A DNA stretch of 64,000 bases from Monarcha castaneiventris obscurior (Eukaryota > Chordata > Aves > Passeriformes > Monarchidae), in the NCBI GenBank assembly GCA_026261815.1, contig JAMPIT010000435.1:1328501-1392500 (forward strand), in the 5' to 3' direction. Each line of letters begins with the position of its first letter. Within the stretch, counting starts at the first letter, position 1. Below, piece after piece: positions 49,229 to 61,250 of the stretch. A program made the translations under genes and the position numbers. The notes under the pieces were generated by a model, which worked only from the letters and a program-made list of their open reading frames with translations, searched no databases and was not told where the DNA came from.

Positions 49229-51767
49229 TGGTTGCCATGAAAAGGAGGTACGTAGCTGTTTTGGTTATTATCGTAATATAGCAATATAAAGATAACAATT
49301 CAAAATATGTATAAAGAAAAACAAAAGAAAGTATAAGAGTAGAAAGATACATAGTCACCACCTGTGGATCAAGCAAGGAGACTTGATTGCTGCAATTAAA
49401 ATGTCCCTTGGCCAAAGCAATGGTCACAGTCTTGATACATCAGGGATGAGGAGAGCCCATGAAACACAAAGTTCAGTTGGTTAATATAGGCTCAGATCCA
49501 GGTGGGAGTTTTACACTGTATGCTGTAACACTGTGGATCACAGGGCAGTTTGGAGGTCTTTGTTGGTTTATGACACCTTCTAAGACATGACAGCTGCCTC
49601 TCACATCAGTGTAGTTGAGCCAATTATGGCGCATCAGAGGGATAAATACATTCGGGCCTACAAGTGAATGTAGCGGTACTTCTTCCAGAGGGGGGTTTCT
49701 GCACCTGAGCCAATTGTGTAATGGAGGAGACTGGCATGATTAAAAAGCACTATCCCACCTTGAAGGATGTGCTTCTTATCAGCCTCTTATTTGGCACAAA
49801 ACCCAGCTTGTAGCTCCCAGCTTGTGCACCTCCTCTGCACCTGGGCAATTACTTTGCACATCATCTGCAAGAGTACCTGTTGCTTTTGCAAATGGCTGAT
49901 TTTTTGAGTCATTAACTATTAACATTCAAGTCTCACAGCATTTCTTCTGATTTGCCTTTAGTATCTCATGGAGAAGCAGACAGTGAACTCAGCCTATTCA
50001 TATTATATAAAATATCATTATATATTCGACTTAGGCTACCTATTTACTATTAGGTTAACGATCTAGTTTTATTATTGGAGTAAGAAGAATTAAAGTTAGC
50101 CAAAGAACATTATAACTTTTATCTCTGTCCAGAAAGACTTAGTGTATGTTACAGCAGATGTGTATCACCAGTTATGCCATGGTAGATTACTGCATAATTT
50201 TGTTTACCATACATTTTTTCCTACAGATCAAAATTTCACATCTATAGCTATGAGGATTGAAATATAGGTCCTTATGATGGATTTAGACCCTAGCACTTGT
50301 GTATATCAAGACTGCAGTATTTCAGATTACTGGTTCCCCCCCCCCCCTTTTTTTTTTAAGTGAAGCCTGAGGGCCACTGATAAAATGTACTGTATTTGGT
50401 AGCAAATTCCATATGAAATTACTAGCATCTCATGTTGTCATATAATTCAGATAACCCTTCTGAATATTTAGTCTTAGTTATTTGGTCTACTTTGTGCCTA
50501 ATTCTTCTCATTTGTCAGGCCTACAATATTTTGTACAAGTGTTTTTTCACATTTGTTGAATTATTTATTGATTTAATAATTTTGTGGGCTCTTTTCCTGG
50601 ACTTGTGGCAAATGAAGAAACAGAAATGTCCTAAATTTAAAGATCACACAGAATAAGTTTTAATACTGGAATTATGACTCTGGTCTTACTTGTAAGCATG
50701 GCTATAATGTTCACAAGGTTAAAAAACTAGCTTTCTGTCTCTATCCTTCTCTCCTCATTGTTGGTTTTGGGCATTTGAGTTTGAAGGTGTTCTGCAATTT
50801 GATCTTACTAAAAGTTTCTCAATGCATTTCAGCAACATATGTCATTAATGTGTGGAGCTGGGTAACCAGTCCCACCATTGCTTGTAATTCAGCCTAAGAC
50901 AGGCAGCAGGAAAGCAGAACAGTTTTGGCCAGCTCAGTTAGGAAAACATGCCCAAGGGAGTGGCTATAGCAAAAACAGAGATGTGTCAGGCTCTCCCAAG
51001 AGGAAAACTAAATGTGTACATTGTTGAACAAAACCAAGTTCTTAATTTTGACATTGATATGATTAACAGAATAAAGAATCATTCCCAATGAAGAAAAGGA
51101 TAAACTGGAAAAGGATGATCTGTGGATTGCAGGTGCTGAAGTAGCACACTAAAAATATAAACACTAGTCTTTTGTCAGCAATTAGATATTCCCTTATCGT
51201 GTTTCAGATTGTAATGCTATGAACTGGGAATTTTCTCATGAAGAAAAGGAAATACATAAAGTATAAGGTCACAGAGATGATTCTGCTATTGATCAACCTC
51301 TTCACAGCCAGAATGCTTGTAAAAGAGGTAATACATTAAAAAAGTGTTTGTAGTTTGTTGAATCTTCTGTCTGTGACATCAAAATGTTTAATAGGTGTCC
51401 CTTGCCTCACAACCCTCATGAGATATACTCGATAATCATGTTATAGATTGTAACTCTAAACCATCTGCAAGATTGAATAACTTTCCCTTAAATACTTTAG
51501 GATCACACACAGATTTCTTGTTTTGGTATGACAGCAAGCGATAACCAGAGCCAAGATTATTCCCAAACCACCTTATTTCCCTTCTCTGTTAGCATTTTAC
51601 CAGATACATGGCTTGCAGCATAAGGAAGAAGGAAAGACAAGAAAGGGGAATATGTGCAGGATGCTTCTAAAAATTGACTTAATAAATCAAGCCCATCCTT
51701 ATACAATTCTTGGTGTACACTTGCATCAGACTACTTTATGAGATTATGTTTTATGAATGTCTGTTTT
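49229..51767. other. Intergenic, nothing recognised
   Basis: AT-rich; contains the C12-T10 junction. Confidence 0.6.
50336..50357 (+). repeat. C12-T10 homopolymer junction
   Basis: Twelve C are followed directly by ten T; on the other strand this is an all-purine A10-G12 tract. Confidence 0.9.
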
Positions 51768-51890
51768 ACAGACAGGAAAACTAAAATAAAAAGTAATTTA
51801 GCAGAACTCATAGAACAGATTCATTTGCAGAGCTGGGAAAAGGAACTGAATCTCTCAACCCCACATGACAGGAATAACTTATTAAATGAG
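51768..51890 (+). mobile_element. MIR-like SINE fossil
   Basis: TTTTACAGACAGGAAAACTA, AGCAGAACTCATAGAACAG and GCAGAGCTGGGAAAAGGAAC, followed by CTCAACCCCACATGACAGG, match MIR core and 3' blocks in order. The 61-codon frame over it (51,738-51,923) is explained by the repeat. Confidence 0.55.
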
Positions 51891-54800
51891 CTGGCATTCA
51901 CCATGTTTCATTTGGCAATGTAGTATAGTGCAGAGGGAATGGTGTTCTTTCCATTAGGAATGCTTTGATGATGACACTGTAATAGAAGAATGAAAAGGAA
52001 TGCTGAACTTGAAGCATTCCTTAAGGTATAAGATCGACTGTTTGAACTGAGATTTGGAAAAAAAGTCCTGGAAAAAAATAGCAATAGAGGTAGTATCTCA
52101 ACAATTGCTTCTGAGGAATCTTAATTTGCAATGTTGATGGAGAAAGTATAGGGTTAAGGGATAAATGCTGAACGGCTGTGTCAGAAGCACCAGGAGAAAG
52201 GTTGGGAGAACTGTGAAGGCAATGTGGGAAGAAACTCAAACTTGCAGAAACCTAAGCATGCACCTAATTTTCACCTGTAAGGACCATCCTGTCTCTCTTC
52301 CTTTACATTGCTAGCCAGGCAATGAATCCTTAATTGCCTTGTTAAAAAGGCAGGTTAATTACAAATTACACATTTTGTGAGTGTATCACTTTGAATAGGG
52401 TACAATTTTTTGCTTCACAGATGAAGCAATGTGAGAAAAATAGAACTGAACTTGTGAGAGAGCCAAAGTACCTCCTGATTTATGGGGCAGGATAAAGGAT
52501 GGAAACAGGATCTTAAACTGGACTGCAGAAGTTGTTCCAGTGTCTAGGCTAGTGTAGTTCAATGAAATTGCTGTGTTTTCATTAGGTAGTCACTAGGGAA
52601 GAAAGACATGTTTGTCTCACATAAAATACCTCTATATGCCACCTATTTGCTTTGGGATTGACCTTAGCATTTTCATCTAGAGGTATCAGATCACTACCTC
52701 TCCTACTGAAATACATTTTTCCCCAGTCAGTAAAATATTACAATTATGTCTCTGACAAGTATAGACTGAAGCGTTGTGGGAAAATATCAGTGTGGTTATG
52801 ATGAAGATAGGAAGACTTTGAATTGAGTCCACATACTTCTCTGTAAGAAGAGATTTAAAGTTGTATCTATAGTTATCTGCAGTTCTCTCAGATTTGGAAT
52901 AACTGCTGATAATTTTGTTCTTAGGACCTAGGCTCAGAAAAAAAGGCTCATCTGATTTTATTAATGGGAGTTCCACTGTAAGGGATGGAATTGGGACCTG
53001 ATCTACTATAAAAAAACCTCAACATACTATTTTCATACAAAATCCAATAACAAAAGGAATAAGTTAAAGGGAAGGAAAATTGAAGCAATGAATCTTAATG
53101 ATTTAAGAGAAACCTAGGTACATGTCAAGAGAAGGAAGACATTGAAAGCAAAATGAAAAAGAAGGAAGGTGGGAATTTGACCAGCCATGAGGGAAGTGGG
53201 TGGGCAGGCATTATTACTGTTAACACATTTTCTGTAATAAAGTAAATTTTTGAGTTCTTGAAAAACTAATTGGTCTTCTGGTATTCTTGGTCTGGAAATT
53301 TTGCAGCTTTCAAGAAACTGTAATGTGTGCATGAGAACTCTGCAAATTGCCTCCCAAAGCACAGCATTCATCTGTTAATTCCTATGAAAATTAGTTTATG
53401 TATTTTGATTCAGCTACTATAAAAGAACAAGCTGATAAAATTATTCCAAAACACTTACAAGAAGACAATGTGGCAGTGATAGCTGTTTAGATCCTCTTTT
53501 TCTCACTGCTCTTCTTGTGCTGTCAGCAGTTAAAATCTGGTGCTTCTATGTGACCTCAGACAGCATGCTATTTTAATTTGTCCATCCCAAGTAGAGACCA
53601 AACACAAAATCTAGATCTCTTGTAAAATATAAGGAACGGGAATGGAGACCATTGTTTCCTTTACATTTGGGTTAGTTCTGACAGATATCTGAGTTAGATT
53701 AAGTTGCTATATGTCTCAACCACTTTCAATTGCTACATCGTCTTGTGAAGACAGTGTAGTATGAACTATAGTTAGAAAATTTAAGAGTTCAGTATGTGAG
53801 GGTATCATTGATTTCACTCCAAGAAGGAAGAAAGGTGTTATAAGGTCTACCCAGTATAGGTAGGTATTTAAATCATCTTTTATCTATGTAGTAACTGAGG
53901 TCCTCACATTTAAGAAAAAAAGAATAATAACTGTCTGCTTCATTCATGTTTAAGGCACTGTTTGTTTAGAGACAGATTATTGTGCTTTGTCAAACAGAAC
54001 ATAGACTTTGGCCTGATAATCATTGTGTTGTTGTGCATGTCAACTGCATGTTCTGTATCCATGGATAAACAATTACAACACTAAGCCAAATAATACCATT
54101 CTATATAAATCAAATTGTAAGTACTTATTCTATGTTTGTCCAAATGATGCACATACTATAGACCTGGATCTTCTGAGCAGTCTATGTATGATGGTGCACA
54201 CTACATCAATTCAAGCATCTCCATGATGATAGAAATCTATTATTGAGTCAAATTTCATCCAGGTGTTTTCCCTGACACTAATGAAGATTACTCCAAAAGA
54301 TTAGAAGTAGGTATGTTTTAGTAAATATGATGCAGAGGAAAACAGTTAACTTGTATTTGGACTTGCAATGATGAAAATTGGCTTCTCTTAGATTACAGCA
54401 CTCAGTTTCATATTTAAGATTAAAACCAAAATTTCACAAAAATTTTAATTATTTTTAGTTAATTATATGGATAGAAAGTACAGTTCTTGCATAGTAAGTT
54501 TACAAGGTGGAAGGACAAAACATGTTATTTTTATGGTAAAGGAGTTGTTTGAAGTTTATTCATAGAGCTTTAACATGACTGTTCCATTGCAGGTTTGATA
54601 AAGTTTGGTTGACTGTGAAGTCGTTGTGTGTGTTGAACTGATTTATAAGAGGACGGAATTATCTTACAGTTTGTCTTATTTTCATGGTAATGAAAATAGA
54701 AAATGATGCATAGCTGAAATAACTTTAAATTCTACCCATTTCATTTTTTCCACTATTTTTAAAATTGCATACAAAGGGCATATTTTAATTGAGATTTATA

Positions 54801-55012
54801 CATTTTATTCGAACTGTTTTAGAAAAAAATGTAAAATAAGGTGTATCTGACACTAGTTAGTGCAATTTATTTAAGCGAGTTCCATAAGGTTATATTTATT
54901 GATCTCAGGCCTGCAAGGCTATTGACTACTCTGTCTGTCATAGGTTCAGTTCGTAACTGGGCAGAAACACCAATTAAGTGTAGTGGTTTTAGGTCAAATT
55001 ATGCATTACCAC
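51891..55012. other. Intergenic, nothing recognised
   Basis: AT-rich with noise-like frames. TGTAGTGGTTTTAGGTCAAA at 54,979 resembles the start of the neighbouring minus-strand LTR-like block, but in the opposite orientation. Confidence 0.55.
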
Positions 55013-55018
55013 CTGACT

Positions 55019-56121
55019 CCCTTTCTGTGAGATAAGAATTAGGAGAAAGTAAAGCAGGCACAAAACTTAAAGAATATAAAGAAGTTTACTAACAGACCTA
55101 AAAGAAAGAAAGAAAACAACACTCAGAACAAACATTTAGAACTCTTTTCCTCCCTCACTTTTATCCCCTCTCCATCAGTGTTGCAGTTCTTGAAAATGGA
55201 AAAAAGGGGTTTTCCTCCTGCTTTACGTGGTTTTTCAAACTGCCACCGTCTGCAGGTTTGCTTAGAAATAAACAATCTTCTGGGGTGTAAAACATCTCTT
55301 CCATGAGCCCATTCACAGTTTCTTCAACTGTAAAACATAGGCCATCACATGGGGTTATTACTCTTTTAAGGATGAGTCATCTTGGCTTGAACACAAAGGC
55401 TTTCTTCGCCACCAGGTTTTAAAAGCCTCTCACTGCTTTTCAGATATAGCCTGGCATGGGCATTCTTCACAACCTGTACAAGCCACACCTGAATTGTCCA
55501 TCCCCCCATGTACTTCAAATGGATTAAAGAGACAAACAGTTTGTGATATTACAGTTTCATACCACGGCAATGCAAGAAGATTTTTCAGCTGCGCACAAGA
55601 AACGTGGCACTGCCCTTTTCTCTCCTGGAGCCATTGTTGCTTCGTCTCACGTGACCTCGCTTTCTCTTTCTCTCTGGCTCTGAAGTCACCATGTTGAAAA
55701 GTGTTACCGTTCAGGCTCCGCTGCTGGCTGCACGGCTGTCTTCTTCAGTTCAGCACGAGGTGCGCTGGCTGGCTGGAGGCTGGAAGCTCCGCCGGTTCCC
55801 GCTGGCACCGTGTGGAAAAGAGAGAGATCCACCAGTCCCAGGAAACCGCATCGGACAGCCTCATGGCTCCCGCTCCCAGCGACCCAGGGTCCATGCTGCA
55901 ACGTTGGGAAAGAGGGGGTTAGGGGGGCAGGGGCGCCGCACCCGGCCCAACCCGGCGGGGCTCGGGGCTCTGAGGCCCCTGCCTCCGTCCCCTCCCGTCC
56001 CCACAGCTGAAACGGGAAAACCCCAAAAATCCCGCCTTTCCACGGGGTTTAAATATGTAAAATTGAGAGAAGCATGATTGGTCCAAAAGGCTGTCTGTCA
56101 ATTTAGGATCAACCCACTACA
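55019..56121 (-). mobile_element. LTR-like element, GC-rich, minus orientation
   Basis: On the minus strand the block starts TGTAGTGGGTTGATCC, a start typical of several avian LTRs. It passes through a CCAAT box and an AT-rich TATA-like stretch (near 56,050), then a CpG-rich section (55,690-56,040), and ends in an AT-rich part near 55,026. A 6-bp direct repeat, CTGACT, lies at 55,013-55,018 and 56,122-56,127 and may be the target duplication, although the left end then lacks the expected TG. An alternative left end is TGTGAG at 55,026. The 128-aa frame at 55,691-56,077 lies in the GC-rich part and looks like chance coding. Confidence 0.55.
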
Positions 56122-56127
56122 CTGACT

Positions 56128-58369
56128 ATTAAAAGTCATGGAAGACATGGACATTTTTGGCAAAGTAAATACTATAATATTGGGACAATACTTGGTGATT
56201 TATGAAACACGTTCTGCACTCATTCTGGCTGCTCATATTCTAACAAACTGACTCAAGTATCATCAATTTTTAGTCACCTCTGACTCTATTTTTTGAATTT
56301 TAACTTCTGTGGCATGTACTGAAAGAAAGAACAAAGCAAATCTATATCTGCATTTCAAACTTACTTAATTTTCAGTTAAATAATTTAATTACATGGTCCC
56401 TTTAATGGCAAAAAGCAAGAAAATCAGCAGGTATGATATTCTCAACTCAATATACATTTTACGCAGTATTTCTGCTACACAGCTCAGTTGTTCTCTCCCA
56501 TCTCTTTTCTTTTAGTTGACCAAGGTATGTCCTGTTTAATGTATGCGCTTTAGGAGCTGATACAGAATTGGGCTGCCAGTCATTAATTTCATTGTATCCG
56601 TTATATTTGACTGCTTTTTTTACTGGTCAGTTGTGACACTAACTACATGTGGAAGAAGGAGTGTTTAGGTAATTTGGAAAATTAGCAGGAAAGTGGGATC
56701 AACAGATATGACAAGGCAGATGCCTGTGTCTCTGCCTGCTGAGAGCTTCATCCTCCACTCTACATTGTCTTTCTCTTGGTCTCTTTTTCTTCCTCCCATT
56801 CAGTGACTTCTGCTTCAGCTCCCTGGGCATTGAGAAACCTTTGATCTAGGTAATTTTCTCTCCCATTTGTAAATGACCTGCAAGATACCTTCATAAGAAA
56901 ATTCTGATAACGTCACAGAATGATACAGCACTCAGAGGTCATCAAAGGTGGTGATTATAAGACAGTTTTTAGAAAAGGGCTGAGGAATTACACTGATGAG
57001 CCATTGTGGTCACCCTTGCTGACCTTGTGCTCCAGAATTTAATCTCTAATTATCTATGCATCAAGGTTTACTATGTGAGACCAAGTAAATCTTTCAGAAT
57101 CTTTAATCCTGGTTTTTTGTCCTAAATCATAGAACTCTTATGACATCATTAGATAGAATTTGTTGCATCTCAGCCACATACACACATCTATTATGAGAAT
57201 TAATTTTAACAGTAGGAAAGGAATATTGTCTAGACAATGTGTATGAACCATTTTGTCGTGGTATTAATATTGTTCAGCTTTTCTACATGCACATAGGACT
57301 TACAAGTATGCTTTCTCTTCCTCAGTCACAGTAAGTCCTCCCTCTCCCTCTCCTTTCCTATGTCTGTCTTCAAATCATTGTTTATTCATGTACCCATTCA
57401 TCCTCTTATTTGTTTGGCAGTAGACTATCAAAAGTATTATCAGAACATGTGGACACAGGAGATTGAAAGTGTGAGGACCTAAGATTGATTATGTGGAGGA
57501 CTAATAAAAATGATAGCATTTCACAAGGAAAGTTTTGCGTATTTCCTCTGCAAAGGTAAGCAAGGCTGTTATTGAAATAACCTTACATGGAAATATGTTT
57601 CTGTGGGGGCACCAAAGTTGCTGTGTCAAATTTGAAAGCCAAATTCTAATGCTAAAGCATGAAAGAAGTGTGAATCTCAGTTCATTCATAATTGTGATGT
57701 TGCTACTGAAACTTCCATAGCATTCATATAAAGACATTTCAGATGCATACTTGGCACTGTGTTTCTGTCACTTTTGCTTGTCTAAGATTTGACCAAACCT
57801 TCAGTTTTTTGTTTCTCTTAACTCTTGTACTGGATGTTACATGTTGCTTGTCTGTTATCAATACTCAATAGAAAAAGATACATAGGTAAAGTATCTATAA
57901 ATGCAAAGTATGTTACTCTCATGTTATGAGATTATCCTTTGGTTACAAACTGACCATATAAAGGAATGCAAAACCAACTTCAGCTTCAAAATCTTACAAC
58001 TGCTTTTCCAGTCCTTCCCACTGGTACCTATGCAAATGCTCATGCAAGATTTATTGCATGGCATCTGGAAACGCCTCAGCTTAACTCCCTGTGCAGAATT
58101 GCTCCTAAGCTTAGTAGGAATCTTGTAACTTCAAGAGAATGTGAACCATGAGAAGCTTCTAGTCAAGATGTAACTGGTGCTTACGAGAATGTTATTCAAC
58201 TTCTCTAGAAATTGGCAGGACTATAAATACAGGGGCCATTTAAACAAAATTTGTTTTCTCATCTCAATCAGGTTTTTTAATTAAGTTGACATAAATTGGA
58301 TTTAAATTGCTGCTCCTTTATTTATTAAATTTTTAAAAAATCTTTCGCAAGGTCAGGTAAAAACTGTAA
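56128..58369. other. Intergenic, nothing recognised
   Basis: AT-rich; opposing frames at 57,501-57,737 and 57,535-57,720 overlap and neither is protein-like. Confidence 0.6.
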
Positions 58370-59060
58370 GATAAGCAAGTGCATGCAGGAATCAGCTCAT
58401 CAGCTTGCCATTGGTTCCAACCCAGTGCATTTTTAGGATATATTTGTAGGGCTTATTTTCTCTTTTTTTTCCTCTCTCTTTTTTTTTTTTTTTTTTTTTT
58501 TCTGAGCAGAAAACTGATGAGCCAATGAAAACAGTCTTGACCAGGGGCATTAAAATTTTGGGATTAAAGCCAGGAGGTAATTTAATTGCGTGCTGTTACT
58601 CACATAGTACATGGCTAGAGCTCATCATACTTAACTATATCAGCATGCTAATGAATTGCTCTCATTTAAGTAGCACTCATCACAGCAGTTAATAGTCCAT
58701 CAAAAAGCATAATAATAGTATAGGGATACAATAAATAACAAGAGTGCATTTGATTGGCCAGGAATGAATATCTGCTACTCAGAGAATAGGAATTTGCTTA
58801 GAGTGCAATTTTTGAGAAATAGCCCAGCATTAATTACACAAATCAAGTTTTCCCAGCAGATCAGTGTACAAAGAAATCAATGTAAATAAAAAAAAAGGGT
58901 CAGATTGATGTGTGTTTTAGCAATGAAGTTAAAGCAATTCTTTCAGTATAATTATACATAATGTGTTTTGGGTAGAACAATTTAATTAAGTGACTCTACA
59001 CTGTAAAAGAAAAATAAGTGCACGGTTTGTCTGGAACACTCTCATTGAAAGTGATAGCAT
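58370..59060. promoter_or_regulatory. Candidate conserved regulatory stretch upstream of the CpG island
   Basis: No mobile element was recognised here, and homeodomain-type cores are dense: TTTAATTGCG near 58,580, GCTAATGAATTG near 58,650, TAATTA at 58,831-58,836, and TTTAATTAAGTG near 58,981 (an NKX-like AAGTG next to a TTAATTAA palindrome). This texture resembles developmental enhancers, but AT-rich DNA gives many such matches by chance and conservation cannot be tested here. Confidence 0.25.
58479..58501 (+). repeat. Poly-T run, 23 nt, in a pyrimidine tract
   Basis: The run ends a pyrimidine-only stretch starting near 58,458. No retroposon body was recognised on its right side. Confidence 0.85.
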
Positions 59061-59809
59061 GATACCATTAGGAAACTCAACAAGACAATCTACATTCATG
59101 CATTAAGAGAAGCAAAACTCTGAACATCTGTTTCCTGTGATTGAATTCACAAAAGGGGCTTTGCTGTGCAGGGAATAAGTGAACAAACAACAGTTGGAGG
59201 TGGTTATCTCTGACATTTAACAAAATGTTGAAGAATCACAAAAATGATGTAAGGTGAGAATGAAATGTCTGAAATAACAGTGTGCTAAAAGTTAGCTTGG
59301 CAAATGAAGCACAGCTAACAAGAACAAGCCAAACCTCTACCCATCACTCTTAAATGTGTAATATGAATGATCAGTTTATGAACAGGATACTTTTTTATTC
59401 AAGATGGACTACAAGGTGGCCTGAAATGGTTGTGGAGAAATATTCAATAAAGAATGTTCCCCAAGATATTTCTTTAGCCAGAAAAAGTGACAATTAAAAG
59501 ATGTGCCTATAAGTGTTAAAGAATTCCAGAAATAATAGTCAAATTAAAGAAAAAACAGAGTTTTATCTTGATTGTGACATTTTCTTTTTTCCTTTTCTTT
59601 CCTTTTCCACAACCACGAGTCTTGAAAAGGGAGCAAAAACAAAAGAGAAATGGAACCAAGAACCAACTCGCTGCCAAGGGCTGTAATACAGTATCTCAGC
59701 ATTTCAAGGGTAAATCAGTGTGAACTGCGTTTGCTGTCCCTCTGAAAAAACTAAGTATTGAACTTCAGTTCAGTCAGTGCGGACTGCTAAAGGATAGGAA
59801 ATCGGCGTC

Positions 59810-59869
59810 AGAGAGGAAAAAAAAAAAAAAAAGAAAAAAGAGAGGGGGGAAAAGGGGGGAGGGAAGAAG
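59810..59869 (+). repeat. 60-nt uninterrupted purine tract with G-runs
   Basis: Every base from 59,810 to 59,869 is A or G. The tract starts with a 16-A run and passes into G6-A4-G6-A-G3, which has enough G-runs to form a G-quadruplex or an H-DNA triplex. It sits about 70 bp upstream of the CpG island and is followed directly by an AAAAC pentamer repeat. Confidence 0.85.
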
Positions 59870-59872
59870 TGT

Positions 59873-59897
59873 AAAACAAAACAAAACAAAACAAAAC
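59873..59897 (+). repeat. AAAAC pentanucleotide microsatellite, 5 units
   Basis: Five perfect AAAAC units lie immediately upstream of the CpG island, next to the purine tract. Confidence 0.9.
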
Positions 59898-59929
59898 CGT
59901 GTTTCCTAAAGAGAGCATCGAGCTGAGCG

Positions 59930-61250
59930 AACAGAAGTATGAAGAGAGGTAGCGCGGCTGCTACCGGCCCGCTCAGCTCCGGGGGACGGCGGCGGCTGGC
60001 GGAGGTGAGAGGGCAGCGACTGCGGCCCCGGAGGCGGCGCCGGGAGCCCTGCCTGCTTGCCGGGGCCAAGGTGGGAGCCCTGCCTGTTCCCCGCCAGCCA
60101 AGGTGGGAGCCCTGCCTTCCCGCCCGCCCCGGCCAAGGTGGGAGCCCTGCCTGGCTGCTCCCCCCTCCCGGCCAAGGTGGGAGCTCTGCCTGCCTGCCTG
60201 CCTGCCTGCCTGCTCCCCCCCCTCCCCGCCAAGGTGGGAGCCGTGCCTGCCCTAGCAGGGCTCGCTGCCGGCCTTACAGCGGAGTTCGCCACGCGGGCTC
60301 CTTTAAATTGAGGGCGTTTCGTGTGTCTCGCCGTCTGCTCTCGAGTTTAAAGAGAAAGGGGCCGGAGCGAAGCGGGAAGGTGATCTTTGCCCGGCGGCTC
60401 ATTGCGGAGTAGGTGCTTTTGTTTCCTTCCCCGCCATATCCCGAGGCGCCCGCGGGGGTACGTCGGGGGAGCAGCAGGGCTCGGCTCGGTGGCGGGCAAC
60501 GCAGCGCACGACAGGGGTGGCTGCTGCCGCTGTCTGGTTGTGGGGGTTTGTGGGGTTTTGATGTGGATTTTTTTTCCTCTCGCTCTCTGACCGTGGAAGC
60601 TTGAAAGCATCGCGGAGGCGGAATGAGAGTGTGCGCGGGTGTGTGGCGGAGGTCCACGCGTGGCTCTCACGGGGCTCACCGCGGCGAGGCTGCGGGTTGC
60701 TGGCGGGCTGCCCTGGGCATCCCGCGGAGGGCCGGGGCCCGCGGCGGGTTTGCTTGGTCCTGCCCCCGAGGGGCAGACCTGGGAGCAGCACTTCCAGCAC
60801 TCATGGCAAAGCCATTAGCTCAGCTTGAGTGTGGAGGGGCCCCGAGGAGGACAAACGCTTCGGACTCCGCGGCGGGTGAGAGCGGGGCGGGCAAGAAGGG
60901 ACGGGGGTGGGTGGCTCTTAATCACTGTGCGCTCACCCCTGGCCCCAACCTCTGGTTTATCTTTGCGGCTTCTCTAAGCAGCCCTGGGGTGCTGGTAGTG
61001 CGAGAGGAGGAGGGCGGGTTTGTACGTCTGCAGGGCCCGCGGGAAATGCGAGCGTCCGCATGTGAGGCTGCGGCAGCTGCGGCGCGGGAGGCGGCCGAGC
61101 CCTGCTGCAGCGCGGGCGGCTGCGCCAGGCGCTCCCAGCTCGCTCCTCCGCCTCCCCCAGAGGCAGGAGGACGAGACCCCTCTTGCGCCAAAAGCCGCCC
61201 TTCCAGGGCTCTTGCTTTCTTCTTCAGGCTCTAGATTCAAATCTCTGAGG
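59930..61250 (+). promoter_or_regulatory. CpG island, likely promoter and first exon region of the GAS2 orthologue
   Basis: This stretch is strongly GC- and CpG-rich in AT-rich surroundings, with many GC boxes. Good splice-donor sequences face right: CGGAG/GTGAGA (junction 60,004/60,005), GGGAAG/GTGATC (60,379/60,380) and GGCGG/GTGAGA (60,875/60,876). A non-coding first exon ending at one of these and splicing rightwards is plausible. In human, FANCF is followed at its 5' side by GAS2 in the opposite orientation, and GAS2 has 5' untranslated exons far upstream of its first coding exon; GAS2 encodes a calponin-homology/GAR cytoskeletal protein. The GAS2 assignment is therefore by synteny, as no GAS2 coding sequence is in the window. 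The long GC-rich ORFs here (for example 60,623-61,234) look like chance frames. Confidence 0.6.
60036..60252 (+). repeat. GC-rich minisatellite inside the CpG island
   Basis: The core GCCAAGGTGGGAGC followed by CTGCCTG or a close variant occurs five times, starting at 60,065, 60,097, 60,132, 60,171 and 60,228. A partial copy (GGGAGCCCTGCCTG) starts at 60,042. Spacing is irregular (32, 35, 39 and 57 bp) because the linkers are C-rich and variable. The linker between copies 4 and 5 has grown by a TGCC tetranucleotide run of six units at 60,187-60,210. Confidence 0.9.

Noticed and set aside
55691..56077. 128-codon plus-strand frame
   Set aside because: It lies in the GC-rich part of an LTR-like block, with opposite-strand frames equally open.
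59906..60292. Minus-strand 128-codon frame with repeated APTLAG-like units
   Set aside because: The peptide repeat is a direct product of the GC-rich minisatellite, whose spacing does not keep one reading frame.
60803..60875. Short ATG-to-donor frame as an alternative GAS2 first coding exon
   Set aside because: It does not resemble the known start of GAS2, and ATG-to-GT frames of this length are common in GC-rich DNA.
60623..61234. 203-codon plus-strand frame in the CpG island
   Set aside because: Composition is Ala/Gly/Arg/Pro-rich, as expected from random GC-rich DNA. Overlapping frames on the other strand are equally open, and no domain is recognisable.
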